64,000 nucleotides of DNA. Origin: Enterococcus_K sp051713825 (GTDB lineage: Bacteria; Bacillota; Bacilli; Lactobacillales; Enterococcaceae). Positions within the stretch are counted from its first letter, which is position 1. Every line of letters begins with the position of its first letter. The stretch covers positions 1,178,001-1,242,000 of the forward strand of contig NZ_JBIOQR010000001.1 in the NCBI RefSeq assembly GCF_051713825.1. The letters are read 5' to 3'. Below are positions 8,699 to 16,929 of this stretch, piece after piece. The position numbers and the translations under genes are program-made. Under the pieces are notes generated by a model. That model did not search any database. It saw nothing but the letters and a program-made list of their open reading frames with translations, and had not been told where the DNA came from.

Positions 8699-9601
8699 CT
8701 ATATGTCATATTCGTATTTTATTTTCATTTCCTGTATTTTTTTTCTAACTTCTTCACGAATCACTTGCGGTTCGATTACTTCAACAGCCGAACCAAAACC
8801 TAGTATCCAAGAAATCAAAAAGTTTTTGTTGTCAAACCATTGCTTAAAATGAAGACAGTTTTCTCGTTCTTCGAAAGAGGCCATCCCAAAGGAGTCAATC
8901 AGTCGTGGTTTCTGTGATTTATCAAAATTAGCCACCAGGTAGAAATTTTTCTCATATTCAAAATGCTTGGCCTTTTTTGGCACAGAAGCTATTTTAGTCG
9001 CGGGGTTATCTATGAGTTGCAGTTTTTCTATTCGAGTGAGTTTATATAGACGAACCTCTTTTCTCTTTTCGCAAAAACCATGAACATACCAAAATCCCCA
9101 ACGGAAAACTAGTTGATAGGGGGAAATAGTCTTATACGATTGTCGATCAATCGTATAATAAGAAAAAGCAATCTGTTTATTCAAGTTAATCGCAGTTTTA
9201 ATTAACTCAATTTTTGAAATAATCTCTTTTGCATTTGATGCATGTGGAGGAGATAAATCAATGTCAAAATACGAAAACAATGTCGTATCCTGCTGAAAGA
9301 TTTTTTTAGTAATTCCTTCTGATTGCATCTCTTTATGGATTGAGTCAAGGGCTCTTAAACCGGCTACTAATAAATCTTTTTCTCCAACACTCATAAAATT
9401 TGTAGAAAGTCGATAAGATTTATCAATCGAAATTCCGCCATTAAAGCCTTTTGCTGTTTCAATTGGAATTCCTGCAATTAAGAGCTTATCTAAATCTCTC
9501 AGTATGGTCCGCTGTGAGACTTCAAAATGTTGAGCTAGTTCTTTTGCTGTCATTCTCTCTTTTTCGCTGAGAAGAACAATGATTTCAAACAAACGGTTCA
9601 T
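8699..9601 (-). CDS. YafY-type transcriptional regulator (HTH + WYL domain)
   Basis: A 300-residue protein with an N-terminal DeoR-like winged helix (LAQHFEVSQRTILRDLDKL, residues about 22-40). A WYL domain follows, including ISPYQLVFRWGFWYVHGFC near residues 160-178. WYL domains usually sense ligands or nucleic-acid-related signals. It lies upstream of the MFS gene in the same direction, so control of that exporter or of itself is plausible but not shown. AGGAGG precedes the ATG. Confidence 0.88.
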   Translation of the reverse strand: MNRLFEIIVLLSEKERMTAKELAQHFEVSQRTILRDLDKLLIAGIPIETAKGFNGGISIDKSYRLSTNFMSVGEKDLLVAGLRALDSIHKEMQSEGITKKIFQQDTTLFSYFDIDLSPPHASNAKEIISKIELIKTAINLNKQIAFSYYTIDRQSYKTISPYQLVFRWGFWYVHGFCEKRKEVRLYKLTRIEKLQLIDNPATKIASVPKKAKHFEYEKNFYLVANFDKSQKPRLIDSFGMASFEERENCLHFKQWFDNKNFLISWILGFGSAVEVIEPQVIREEVRKKIQEMKIKYEYDI

Positions 9602-9659
9602 AGAGATCCCTCCTTCTAGGTAAAATAAAAAGCCAACAACAAAGAATCCTCATTCCAAG

Positions 9660-9848
9660 TTATTGGCTCTGCGTCATAGCGTCTGGCTCTTTTATTATAG
9701 TAACTTTTAATCGTGTAACATTGACTAAATTTTCTTGTTTGCATTTTGGACAATATAGAGGGAAGTATTTAATGGTCGTATCCGGTCGGATTTTTGTACG
9801 AGTTTTTCCCGAACAAGTAGGGCAGATAATCCAAGATGTTGTATTCAT
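9660..9848 (-). CDS. Cysteine-rich KTR miniprotein, copy 2
   Basis: A 62-residue paralogue of the protein at 5466-5636 (shared CP-x-C, GKTR/NKTR, FPLYCPKCKQE and EPDA). Two Cys pairs form a likely zinc ribbon. GAGGAG lies ten bases before the ATG. This copy keeps the C-terminal MTQSQ that copy 1 lacks. Function unknown. Confidence 0.78.
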   Translation of the reverse strand: MNTTSWIICPTCSGKTRTKIRPDTTIKYFPLYCPKCKQENLVNVTRLKVTIIKEPDAMTQSQ

Positions 9849-9938
9849 AGTAAAATCACTCCTCGTTTTTTATCATGTCATAGTAGCGAAAAAAATAGCA
9901 ATAGTCTATCGAGTTATGAAAGTATAAGTAGGCTCTTT

Positions 9939-10199
9939 TCAGTTGATAAAGGGAATTTTTTGCTTTACTTCACTTTTCATAAGTGGGACAAAGACACTCA
10001 ATACGGCATTTACGGTTTGATGACCATGGGTAGTTGAGGTGCTGATCCAATTAATCATTTGTGTATCCACCTCATCTTTGAAAGGGCGTTTGATTTTTTC
10101 TTCACAATACTTTTCGTAAGCATTAATAATGTCTGAGCAAACCTCATACTCTTCACCTGTTCTTTTTTTTACATCAGTTACTAAATCTTTAAAATTCAT
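9939..10199 (-). CDS. Hypothetical 86-residue protein in the TetR operon
   Basis: A soluble, mixed alpha-type protein starting MNFKDLVTDVKKRTGEEYEV, with AAAGGAGG upstream. The first 20 residues faintly recall the start of HU-like proteins, but the rest does not, so no family is assigned. It begins 28 bases after the TetR gene stop in the same direction, so it is probably cotranscribed and controlled by that repressor. Confidence 0.6.
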   Translation of the reverse strand: MNFKDLVTDVKKRTGEEYEVCSDIINAYEKYCEEKIKRPFKDEVDTQMINWISTSTTHGHQTVNAVLSVFVPLMKSEVKQKIPFIN

Positions 10200-10227
10200 T
10201 TTTTTTCCTCCTTTGATTTTGCTGTGA

Positions 10228-10857
10228 TTATATATTTTTTAACATCAGCTCTCGAACCCGGGACTTACTTATTTTTGCCTCATCTATTTGAACTGTCTGA
10301 AATAAGACATGTAAAATTGAGTCTATATCGACTTGGACGGTAGAATTTTTTATGCTACTAATATCGTATAACGTTTGCATTCCAGCGACAAGAAATTGGA
10401 TATCTGCAAGTGGATTATTTGAAGAAAATTCCTTTCTTTCATTTCCTTCACGAATCATTTTTGCATAGATTGGACAAACGATTTCAAGTGTCCTTTGCAT
10501 GGCTCTTTGTTTCATTAAGGCATTGTTTGCTTCATATAGTCGTTCAATCATTATTTTTTTCTCATTTGATTTTGGTTTACTGAATAGAGCGGTCATTAAT
10601 TTTTCAATAGGAGATAATTTTTTATTTGCGAGAATGTTGTTTGCAAAATCGACTTCTTCATCGATAATTCGCATGATTGATGCATCCATCACTTCTTCTT
10701 TTGAATCAAAGTAATAATAAAAAGTTCCTTTAGCAATGCCAACTTCTTTTAGTATGGCATTGACAGTGGTTAGTTCATACCCCCGGGTAGTGAATAATTT
10801 TTCTGCGCAATCTAAAATTTCGTTTCTTTTTATATCAAAGTCTTTTGTGCGTGCCAT
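10228..10857 (-). CDS. TetR/AcrR family transcriptional regulator
   Basis: A 209-residue regulator. The ATG at 10857 (MARTKDFDIKRNEIL) is chosen because AGGGG lies five bases upstream; an upstream TTG lacks one. The helix-turn-helix is the stretch VNAILKEVGIAKGTFYYYFD, residues about 31-50, followed by an all-alpha ligand domain. The 86-residue gene lies 28 bases downstream. Regulators of this kind often sit beside FtsX-type ABC exporters, but the exporter fragment here is 9 kb away, so the target is unknown. Confidence 0.88.
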   Translation of the reverse strand: MARTKDFDIKRNEILDCAEKLFTTRGYELTTVNAILKEVGIAKGTFYYYFDSKEEVMDASIMRIIDEEVDFANNILANKKLSPIEKLMTALFSKPKSNEKKIMIERLYEANNALMKQRAMQRTLEIVCPIYAKMIREGNERKEFSSNNPLADIQFLVAGMQTLYDISSIKNSTVQVDIDSILHVLFQTVQIDEAKISKSRVRELMLKNI

Positions 10858-11210
10858 GAAATCCCCTTTCTCGACCAACAGTCTATAAATGAATGATACT
10901 CGACTGATGGTCTATTGTCAATGGGTAGATAGAATAAAAATTTTGAATGTTATTGAACAGAGGAGAGATGAGAAATGAGAAATCATTAGAAACAGAAGTA
11001 GAAAAATCTTGGTTTTTACGGTAATCTAGTAAATAGTTATTGTAGCAGAAAGGAAATTAAAGGACTATGCAAAAACAAATTTACTTTTACCATGAAAATT
11101 ACCGATCATAGGATTGGTGCGGTAGTAGACAAAGCTTTAATAGATTGTGCAATAGAATTTTTTTTTGAATTTGAACAGTTGAATAACTTCTTTATGTTAA
11201 GAAATAGCGA

Positions 11211-11252
11211 AGGAGCATGGGACATAACTCAAAAAGTTATGCCCATGCTCCT
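11211..11252. terminator. Terminator-like hairpin, gcatgggacataact type
   Basis: Inverted repeat with arms aggagcatgggacataact and agttatgcccatgctcct around a short A-rich loop. It is the sibling of the hairpins at 1071 and 30343, sharing the gggacataact core. Confidence 0.6.
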
Positions 11253-11480
11253 ATTTCCCGAATAAACGGTGGGTACAGAAGCAACTCCATCTGCACTCCG
11301 CCCCATCAATTTCTAAAGGTGGAACACCTTTAGAATTGATGGACTGCGTTCCGCTCTCAACAACTTCTATGCATGGGACATGCTAGAGTTGAAGGCTCTT
11401 ATTGCTGTAAAACACAACGAAGCATGAGTTGATGTTGCACAGTACCTACCTGGTTCTCGGAGTTAAACACTTTATACGAA
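11253..11480 (-). repeat. Dispersed intergenic repeat module, copy 2 (minus orientation)
   Basis: Read on the minus strand: ccgagaaccaggtaggtact, then ttcaactctagcatgtccca, an inner inverted repeat with the arms atcaattctaaaggtg and cacctttagaaattgat, then gttgcttctgtacccaccg-tttattcgg, then the hairpin at 11211. The part from 11341 upward is identical to the sequence beside the second IS110 copy at 34195-34332. Confidence 0.65.
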
Positions 11481-11555
11481 AACTAAATCTGTAAAAAAAC
11501 AAAAAAAAGCTACCTCCTACTAAAAGCGTAGTTAGCTAAATTGGTCTAGAACACT

Positions 11556-12740
11556 CTAGTGGGTAGCTGTTAGAGGGTTCTCTCTATTTTGTAAATACGT
11601 TTCTCCAAGTTCTTTATAGCGGGACTGATCGGAAAGCATCCGATAAATAATACGTAGTAATAAATGAACTGTCGCAACGACCGCTTTTTTGTGACCGGCA
11701 TTTCTTCTTACTCGAAAGAAAAATGCTTGAATTCGGTTCTTTTTCCCCTTTGAAACAGCTAAAGCACCTTGCGCTAAGACTTTCTTTAGATAAGAATTTC
11801 CTTTTCTTACCCGTTTACTTCGCGTTTTTCCGGCACTTTGATTATTTCCCGGACTCGCTCCTGCCCATGAAGCTAAATGTCCAGAAGTAGGGAAAACAGA
11901 CATATCTATCCCAATCTCTGCCAGTACAACTGCGGCAGTTCTTCGATTGATTCCCGGTATTTCCTCTAACCGTTCCACGTATTCTTCATAAGGTGTAAGA
12001 TAGTCGTTAATTGTTTCTTCGACTTCCTGAATTTGTTTTTCTAAACACTCAATTTGAGTGAGATGAAGAGCTAACATTTTACGATAATGAGGATTCATAA
12101 ATCCTTCTAAGGCGTCCATTAATTGAGGAACTTTTCTGCGTAGCGTTGTATAAACAGATTTGAGAATGAGTGACTCTGCGATTGTTTTATTTTCAATTAA
12201 GACATAAAGCAAGGCGCGACCAGATTTCCCATAAATATCTTTCATCACTGAGGTCAATTTGATTCCAGCATTTTGTAAGACCATATGCCCACGATTTTTT
12301 TCTCGATTCAAGTCTTCAACTAAATGTTTGCGATAACGAGTTAAGTCTCTCAATTCTTGAATGGGTTCGGGTGGCACAAAACTCGTAGGAACGACACCTA
12401 ATCGAGTCAACCGAGCAATCCATTCAGCATCTTTCATATCTGTTTTTTTCCCTGGAATGTTTTTGATATGCCGAGGGTTAGCTAGTTGTAATTCAAACTG
12501 ATTTTGTAAAATGCGCCACACACATTTCCAATAGACACCCGTACTTTCCATACTAATATGAGTCACTTCATAAGAAGCCAACCAATCAGAGAGTTCAAAC
12601 AGACCACGAGTTGTTGTTTCAAAACTACCAAAGGCTTTTTCTGGGCGTTTTTTTCCTTCAGTAGAACGAAGAACACAAGCAACAATAACTTTTTGATGAA
12701 TATCTAATCCAGCACAACAAGAATGAAATACATCTTCCAT
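11556..12740 (-). CDS. IS110-family transposase (intact)
   Basis: A 394-residue recombinase. The N-terminal RuvC-like domain shows the DEDD set: D13 (AGLDIHQ), E65 (SMESTGVYW), and D101 and D104 (KKTDMKDAEW). The C-terminal Transposase_20 domain includes EEIPGINRRTAAVVLAEIG and the serine-containing ASWAGASPGNNQSAGK, the usual place of the catalytic serine. Length is normal for the family. AAGGAGG lies eight bases before the ATG. IS110 enzymes of this kind are known to be guided by an RNA made from the element's own noncoding end. Confidence 0.96.
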   Translation of the reverse strand: MEDVFHSCCAGLDIHQKVIVACVLRSTEGKKRPEKAFGSFETTTRGLFELSDWLASYEVTHISMESTGVYWKCVWRILQNQFELQLANPRHIKNIPGKKTDMKDAEWIARLTRLGVVPTSFVPPEPIQELRDLTRYRKHLVEDLNREKNRGHMVLQNAGIKLTSVMKDIYGKSGRALLYVLIENKTIAESLILKSVYTTLRRKVPQLMDALEGFMNPHYRKMLALHLTQIECLEKQIQEVEETINDYLTPYEEYVERLEEIPGINRRTAAVVLAEIGIDMSVFPTSGHLASWAGASPGNNQSAGKTRSKRVRKGNSYLKKVLAQGALAVSKGKKNRIQAFFFRVRRNAGHKKAVVATVHLLLRIIYRMLSDQSRYKELGETYLQNRENPLTATH

Positions 12741-12896
12741 TTTACCTTCCTCCTTGAAAAAATATCCAGAAGAGGCTATTCTACTTATAGAAACAATTTA
12801 TTTTTATACGCAGGTTCTATGACCTAATGATTGGTGCAAATAAGTAGAATGATCTAGTTTGTCCCTCAAGGTTACTTGGAGCAGAACCTCAATAAG

Positions 12897-12960
12897 TGAT
12901 CGACCTACAAGCCACTCCTGTCAATTATATTATGACAGGAAATCATTTGTAGGTCGATCA
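12897..12960 (-). repeat. Long hairpin in the IS110 noncoding end, copy A
   Basis: A two-part perfect stem: outer arms tgatcgacctacaa and ttgtaggtcgatca, inner arms cctgtca and tgacagg, with asymmetric internal loops. It lies about 160 bases upstream of the transposase start, inside the region where IS110-group elements carry their guide (bridge) RNA. An identical copy is at 32712-32775. Whether it is guide RNA, a terminator or a recombination structure is unknown. Confidence 0.6.
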
Positions 12961-13021
12961 TTTTCGTTTTCATTCTGTTTGGTGAGGGTGATAACCCTCA
13001 TGGGTGTTTGTCCCAACCTCT

Positions 13022-13411
13022 AGATGATGGGTTATGGCAGACAGAATATTCTTTAGAGATGGAATTATTTTTCAACATTTCTCGGTTGAACAATCGAATC
13101 AATACTTTTATGATTATTTTAGTGGGAAACTATTGACGTATCCTCTTGAGACAAGCGACAATTGAAGGAATTATATTTTTATAGATTGGCAGGGAAGATG
13201 AGATTTCTGATATAAGGATCATTTGAGGTCACTTCTCGAAGCCAAATTTTATTAGTCGAGCCGATTTTGTCAGGAAACGTATCCCCTCAACATCTGTAGT
13301 AGAAATAGCTAGGAGTTTCGATTTGTTCCATAGAAATATAAGAGGAATAGCTGTAATTGACTTATAGGCTAACTTAAACCTAGTATTAAGTTTAGAGAGG
13401 GGCTGACGATT
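13022..13411. other. Gene-free interval before the AraC regulator, with candidate promoter
   Basis: No gene is supported. A 43-codon open frame at 13034-13165 has no ribosome binding site. A promoter-like pair, ttgact (13358) and tagtat (13381) about 17 bases apart, lies just upstream of the AraC gene start. Confidence 0.45.
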
Positions 13412-14248
13412 ATGACTAAAGAGAGTTTGGTAAAGAAAAGCATTGGTTATATTCTAGAACATTTAGAGGACAGCATTACGGTTGCAGAGATTGCTGATTA
13501 CTTATTTCTTTCCAAGTATTATTTTAGTAGGATTTTTAAAGAGATTGTGGGTGAAAGTGTTTATTCGTTTGTTAAACGCCTAAAAATTGAACAAAGCGCA
13601 ATAGATATAAAACTTCAAAAAGATAAATTACTAACGGATATAGGCTTGAATTATGGCTATAGTTCAAATAATTATAGTACGGCGTTTAAGGAGTATTATC
13701 ATCTATCACCTACTGAATTCAAGAAGTCTTCTGATAAGCAGACTGTTCTTAATCCTTTTGATAGTCAACGGATAGAACGCCTACGTACATATAAAACATT
13801 TGAGAAAAAAGTTCAAATAATAGAGAAGACCGATTTTTATGTATTGTTTGAGCGGACCGTTGGAAACTATTATGACATAAAAAATAATTGGCATTCCTTT
13901 CTTGAAAGAAACAAAGAGTATTATCATGCAGAGACTATTCTAGTTGAAAAATTTTATAGTGATCCAGCCCTTACCACTTATCCTAATAATGTCTATGATT
14001 TATGCCTAGTGGTTGATGAAAAAATGACTTCACAAGAAAATGTTATGCGTATACAAGGGGGACTGTATGCTATCTATTCCTTTTGTGGAGAAATTCAAAA
14101 CATTTTTTTTGAGCTTCAAAGCTTCTTTAGTGTTTGGTTAGCTCAAAGCAACTACGTGATGCGAAGCAATTTTGGTTTTACTATTTATCATGAGATAAAC
14201 TGGCAGACTGAGCGGGTGTCTGTTGATTTTTATATCCCCATACAATAG
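13412..14248 (+). CDS. AraC-family transcriptional regulator
   Basis: A 278-residue protein with two AraC helix-turn-helix motifs in the first 105 residues (ITVAEIADYLFLSKYYFSRI, and IGLNYGYSSNNYSTAFKEYY). A C-terminal domain of about 150 residues resembles the GyrI-like effector-binding type. AGAGGGG lies about nine bases before the ATG. It is followed by its own terminator at 14272, so it is probably monocistronic. No target gene is evident. Confidence 0.85.
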   Translation: MTKESLVKKSIGYILEHLEDSITVAEIADYLFLSKYYFSRIFKEIVGESVYSFVKRLKIEQSAIDIKLQKDKLLTDIGLNYGYSSNNYSTAFKEYYHLSPTEFKKSSDKQTVLNPFDSQRIERLRTYKTFEKKVQIIEKTDFYVLFERTVGNYYDIKNNWHSFLERNKEYYHAETILVEKFYSDPALTTYPNNVYDLCLVVDEKMTSQENVMRIQGGLYAIYSFCGEIQNIFFELQSFFSVWLAQSNYVMRSNFGFTIYHEINWQTERVSVDFYIPIQ

Positions 14249-14271
14249 AGCAAGAATTCAGAAGTTTTTAC

Positions 14272-14341
14272 AAAGACTTTTTTCTATAATAAGGAGGACT
14301 CAAGTCAGAGGATTCCTTATGTGGAATAAAGTCTTTTTTTT
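14272..14341 (+). terminator. Rho-independent terminator after the AraC gene
   Basis: Long imperfect hairpin whose outer arms are aaagactttttt and ggaataaagtcttt, followed by a run of T. It closes the AraC transcript. Confidence 0.6.
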
Positions 14342-14371
14342 GTGTCAATTATACGAGGAGGATTGATCAGG

Positions 14372-14455
14372 ATGAACAACACATGTACGCCACCTGTTTT
14401 TTTACTAAAGCTTATTAGTAAAAAAGGAAGTGATGGGATGAGAGAGATTATTTGA
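14372..14455 (+). CDS. Possible 27-codon leader peptide before the DUF1062 gene
   Basis: An ATG preceded by GAGGAGG at a ten-base spacing opens a frame of 27 codons (MNNTCTPPVFLLKLISKKGS, then DGMREII) that stops three bases before the GTG start of the next gene. Inside it is a perfect inverted repeat, ttttttactaa and ttagtaaaaaa. The arrangement resembles a translated leader with a hairpin, but no repeated regulatory codons are seen. It could also be a truncated gene start. Confidence 0.35.
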   Translation: MNNTCTPPVFLLKLISKKGSDGMREII

Positions 14456-14458
14456 ACA

Positions 14459-15001
14459 GTGAACCATTTGTCTACACCAACGATTCTTCTATATTGTAAA
14501 AAATGTGGTCAAGATGAAGAATTTATATGCTCAGACTGTTTTCGTATTAACGCACAAAAAAAATTTCTTGATGTCTGGCTCATTTATAACTGTGCGAAGT
14601 GCAAAACCAGTTGGAATTCAACTATTTTATCACGGATTCATACCAACAAAATAGATGCAAAGGATTTACAATTATTTCAAGAAAATAGTGTGACACTTTC
14701 GCGAAAATATGGTTCAGATAAAGAAGTTCTAAAACGCAATGGTGTCAAAATGCAGACAATTGCATATGAAGTGATTGGCGAGTCATTTTTTTTAGATGAA
14801 TCTGTCCGACTGCAAATTAATTACGCCTTTCCTGTAGACGTGAAACTTGCAACGATTTTAAAAGATAAGTTAGAGTTGTCCAATTCTGAGCTAAAACAAT
14901 ATGTCAGAAAAGGGGGCATTCATAGTCCACAAACAAATATTTTCAAGGGAAAATTACATCATAAACAGATTGTTCTGTTTAATGAAAAGCAAGTAGAATA
15001 G
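14459..15001 (+). CDS. DUF1062 family protein
   Basis: A 180-residue protein with two N-terminal Cys pairs (YCKKCGQ, then ICSDCFR) and a further pair (NCAKC), suggesting zinc binding. The later basic region includes VRKGGIHS. This pattern matches the DUF1062 family, whose role is unknown. The start is GTG, since a stop codon lies six bases upstream in the same frame. A 27-codon frame with a strong ribosome site ends just before it, so translation may be coupled. Confidence 0.75.
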   Translation: MNHLSTPTILLYCKKCGQDEEFICSDCFRINAQKKFLDVWLIYNCAKCKTSWNSTILSRIHTNKIDAKDLQLFQENSVTLSRKYGSDKEVLKRNGVKMQTIAYEVIGESFFLDESVRLQINYAFPVDVKLATILKDKLELSNSELKQYVRKGGIHSPQTNIFKGKLHHKQIVLFNEKQVE

Positions 15002-15054
15002 ACAGCCTAGCTCAATAAAGTCGAGGACGATTCGCGCTTAACAGATGTGTTTGG

Positions 15055-15124
15055 CTCCGATAAGTAAAAAGAATTCACAAAAATCACTTTCGAATTTTTG
15101 TGAATTTCAGCTTACTTTTCGGAG
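15055..15124. repeat. GAATTCAC-type intergenic inverted repeat, copy 1
   Basis: Nested inverted repeat: outer arms ctccgataagtaa and ttacttttcggag, inner arms attcacaaaaat and atttttgtgaat. A related inverted repeat (gaattcacgac, gtgaattcc) is at 22931-22985. It lies between convergent genes and may terminate both. Confidence 0.55.
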
Positions 15125-15219
15125 CTTATTCTGTTTTCATTGTTTCTCAAGTGGTTAAGAAAACAAGAACGATTCGAGTGAGATTTCGCGCGCAAGGGTT
15201 CGCTTAAAGCTTACGTTTT

Positions 15220-15696
15220 TTATAATTTATAAAGGTTTTCTTCAAATTTTTCTACAAAATAGCGGATGTTTGTTCGGCCTTTTGTAATAATTTTGTGTCC
15301 CTCAGATTCAAGTAGTTTTTTTTGCCCTAATACACCTAAAGGATATTTAGGATTTAACTCACCGTTTGCTTTTAAGGTACGCCAATAAGGAGTCTTGTTT
15401 TCAGAGCGTTGTGAACTTGCCCATGCAACAATTGAAACAAAAATTCCTGCAGTAATTGGATCAGTAAAGTCGGCTTGATTTTCTTTTGCAAAATACGCGC
15501 GAATATCACCCACTAGAATCAATTTGCCATAAGGAATTTTTTTCATTACGGTGTCATAAGCAATAGGTGGAGCAAAAAACATCTTTTGTCCACCATATTT
15601 TTCGATGGATTTTGTATCAGTGAGTACCTGTGTTTTTGGCATATCCTTACTGTTTTGAAGCATAGCATTAAAGTCTTTTATGTGTTCATTTGCCAT
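15220..15696 (-). CDS. MGMT-like DNA-binding domain protein (alkyltransferase-like)
   Basis: A 158-residue protein. The ATG at 15696 is chosen because GGAGGTG lies six bases upstream. The second half resembles the DNA-binding domain of O6-alkylguanine transferases (IPYGKLILVGDI, then TPYWRTLKANGEL, then LGQKKLLESEGH). The active-site PCHR motif is absent: the corresponding place reads PYWR. That fits an alkyltransferase-like protein that recognises damaged DNA without repairing it. The N-terminal 45 residues are unassigned. Confidence 0.7.
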   Translation of the reverse strand: MANEHIKDFNAMLQNSKDMPKTQVLTDTKSIEKYGGQKMFFAPPIAYDTVMKKIPYGKLILVGDIRAYFAKENQADFTDPITAGIFVSIVAWASSQRSENKTPYWRTLKANGELNPKYPLGVLGQKKLLESEGHKIITKGRTNIRYFVEKFEENLYKL

Positions 15697-15845
15697 ATCT
15701 AGCACCTCCATAGATTAATTAAACAGGATTGTTTTAGGTAAAGCAATGAGGCTGTTTTAAAAATAATCACCTATTTTGTAGTGAGCGATGTTTACAACTT
15801 TCGTCTTACAAGAAATATTCTGATTTGAAAAATAGGAGTGAGTCA

Positions 15846-16715
15846 CTAATCAAATAAGGATAGTTGTTGATTGGTTTTTTGTTCAAAGGTCGTGAGGTAA
15901 TCGAATATTTGTCTATTGTCGTGCATGATTTGGTTTTCCTCACAAATAGAATGAAATAGCTCCATCAAAGCGTTGTTGTTTCGACTTAGAATGCTATATT
16001 GATTGCCATATGTTCTGATATATTTCTCTTTTATTGTGGGGAAATGTTTATCTAATTGCTCATAAAAATATTCTCTATTTCCCTCTCTCAGTGTCAGTCC
16101 CATACCAAAGCAGAGAATTCCTTTGACTTTTGCTTCAATACAATAATTTAAAATCCCCTCTAGATTCTCTTTGGTGTCGTTGATAAAAGGCAGGATAGGG
16201 CACAACCAGACAATCGTTGGAATCCCTTCATCACGAAGTACCTTTAGTGTTTCAAATCGCTCTTTTGTTGAGCTAGCATGGGGTTCGATTTTTCTACATA
16301 GTTGTTCATCATAGGTAGTCAAAGTCATTTGTACTACCGCTTTTGTTTGTTGGTTGATTTGTTTTAAGAGGTCTAAATCTCTTAGGACTCTGCTAGACTT
16401 TGTAATCAAGGTAATGCCAAAACCATATTTTTCAACTAACATGAGCGTTTTTCGAACATGTTGAAGTTTGTGTTCAATCGGTATGTAGGGATCAGTCATG
16501 GAGCCTGTACCAATCATACATTTTGTTCGTTTTCGTTTGAGCGCAGCTTCCAGTAGTTCGATAGCATTCTCTTTTACTTGAATATCCTCGAACGCATGTG
16601 TCATTTGGTAACATTTGCTTCGTGAGTCACAATAAATGCAGCCAAACGAGCACCCACGATAAAGGTTCATGCCGTTTTTAGGCGATAGGATTGTTTTTGC
16701 TTGAATATAATGCAT
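15846..16715 (-). CDS. Radical SAM protein, SPL-like branch
   Basis: A 289-residue protein. The ATG at 16715 follows AAGGAG by six bases; the open frame upstream of it runs into repeat DNA and is not used. The iron-sulfur motif is CSFGCIYC at about residues 23-30 (CX3CX2C). Further signs are GTGSMTDPYIPIE (about 71-83) and TLITKSSRVLRDLDLL. This pattern is that of the spore-photoproduct-lyase-like and Rv2578c-type radical SAM proteins. Substrate unknown. The gene stands alone. Confidence 0.85.
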   Translation of the reverse strand: MHYIQAKTILSPKNGMNLYRGCSFGCIYCDSRSKCYQMTHAFEDIQVKENAIELLEAALKRKRTKCMIGTGSMTDPYIPIEHKLQHVRKTLMLVEKYGFGITLITKSSRVLRDLDLLKQINQQTKAVVQMTLTTYDEQLCRKIEPHASSTKERFETLKVLRDEGIPTIVWLCPILPFINDTKENLEGILNYCIEAKVKGILCFGMGLTLREGNREYFYEQLDKHFPTIKEKYIRTYGNQYSILSRNNNALMELFHSICEENQIMHDNRQIFDYLTTFEQKTNQQLSLFD

Positions 16716-16721
16716 GATTTC

Positions 16722-16870
16722 TCCTTGGAAGTTGGGGCAGAAGCATTTAACACCGAGAACCAAGACCTTCAAATCTAACATGTCTTATGCGTAGAAGTTG
16801 TTGAGATCGGAACGTAGTCAAGATGGAGCTGCTTTTGTACCCACCGTTTATTCGGACGCTAAGAGTTTAT
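16722..16870 (+). repeat. Dispersed intergenic repeat module, copy 3 (plus orientation)
   Basis: Contains ccgagaaccaagaccttca, then atgcgtagaagttgttgaga, then cttttgtacccaccgtttat and tcgg. It is the same order of blocks as the other copies but without the terminal gaggctgggac hairpin. It lies directly upstream of the radical SAM start. Confidence 0.6.
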
Positions 16871-16929
16871 TTGTTCATTCGTACGTATGCAAATAAATTC
16901 TAGTCCGTGTATCAAAATTTTTTGTTTAT

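Larger units (their letters stand above)
11341..13021 (-). mobile_element. IS110-family element, copy A (unit shared with 32651-34332)
   Basis: These coordinates mark the stretch identical to the second copy apart from one base. The true IS ends are probably inside them and cannot be fixed by eye, because IS110 elements lack clear terminal repeats and both copies share flanks. The unit has about 280 bases of conserved noncoding DNA before the transposase, the transposase gene, a short hairpin with T-runs, and a piece of the dispersed repeat. Confidence 0.75.

Noticed and set aside
11092..11265. 57-codon open frame starting MKITDHRIGAVVDKALIDCA.
   Set aside because: No ribosome binding site, and its second part runs through the gcatgggacataact hairpin of a dispersed repeat.
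13034..13165. 43-codon open frame starting MADRIFFRDGIIFQHF.
   Set aside because: No ribosome site; no recognised family. It may be a remnant but nothing supports it.
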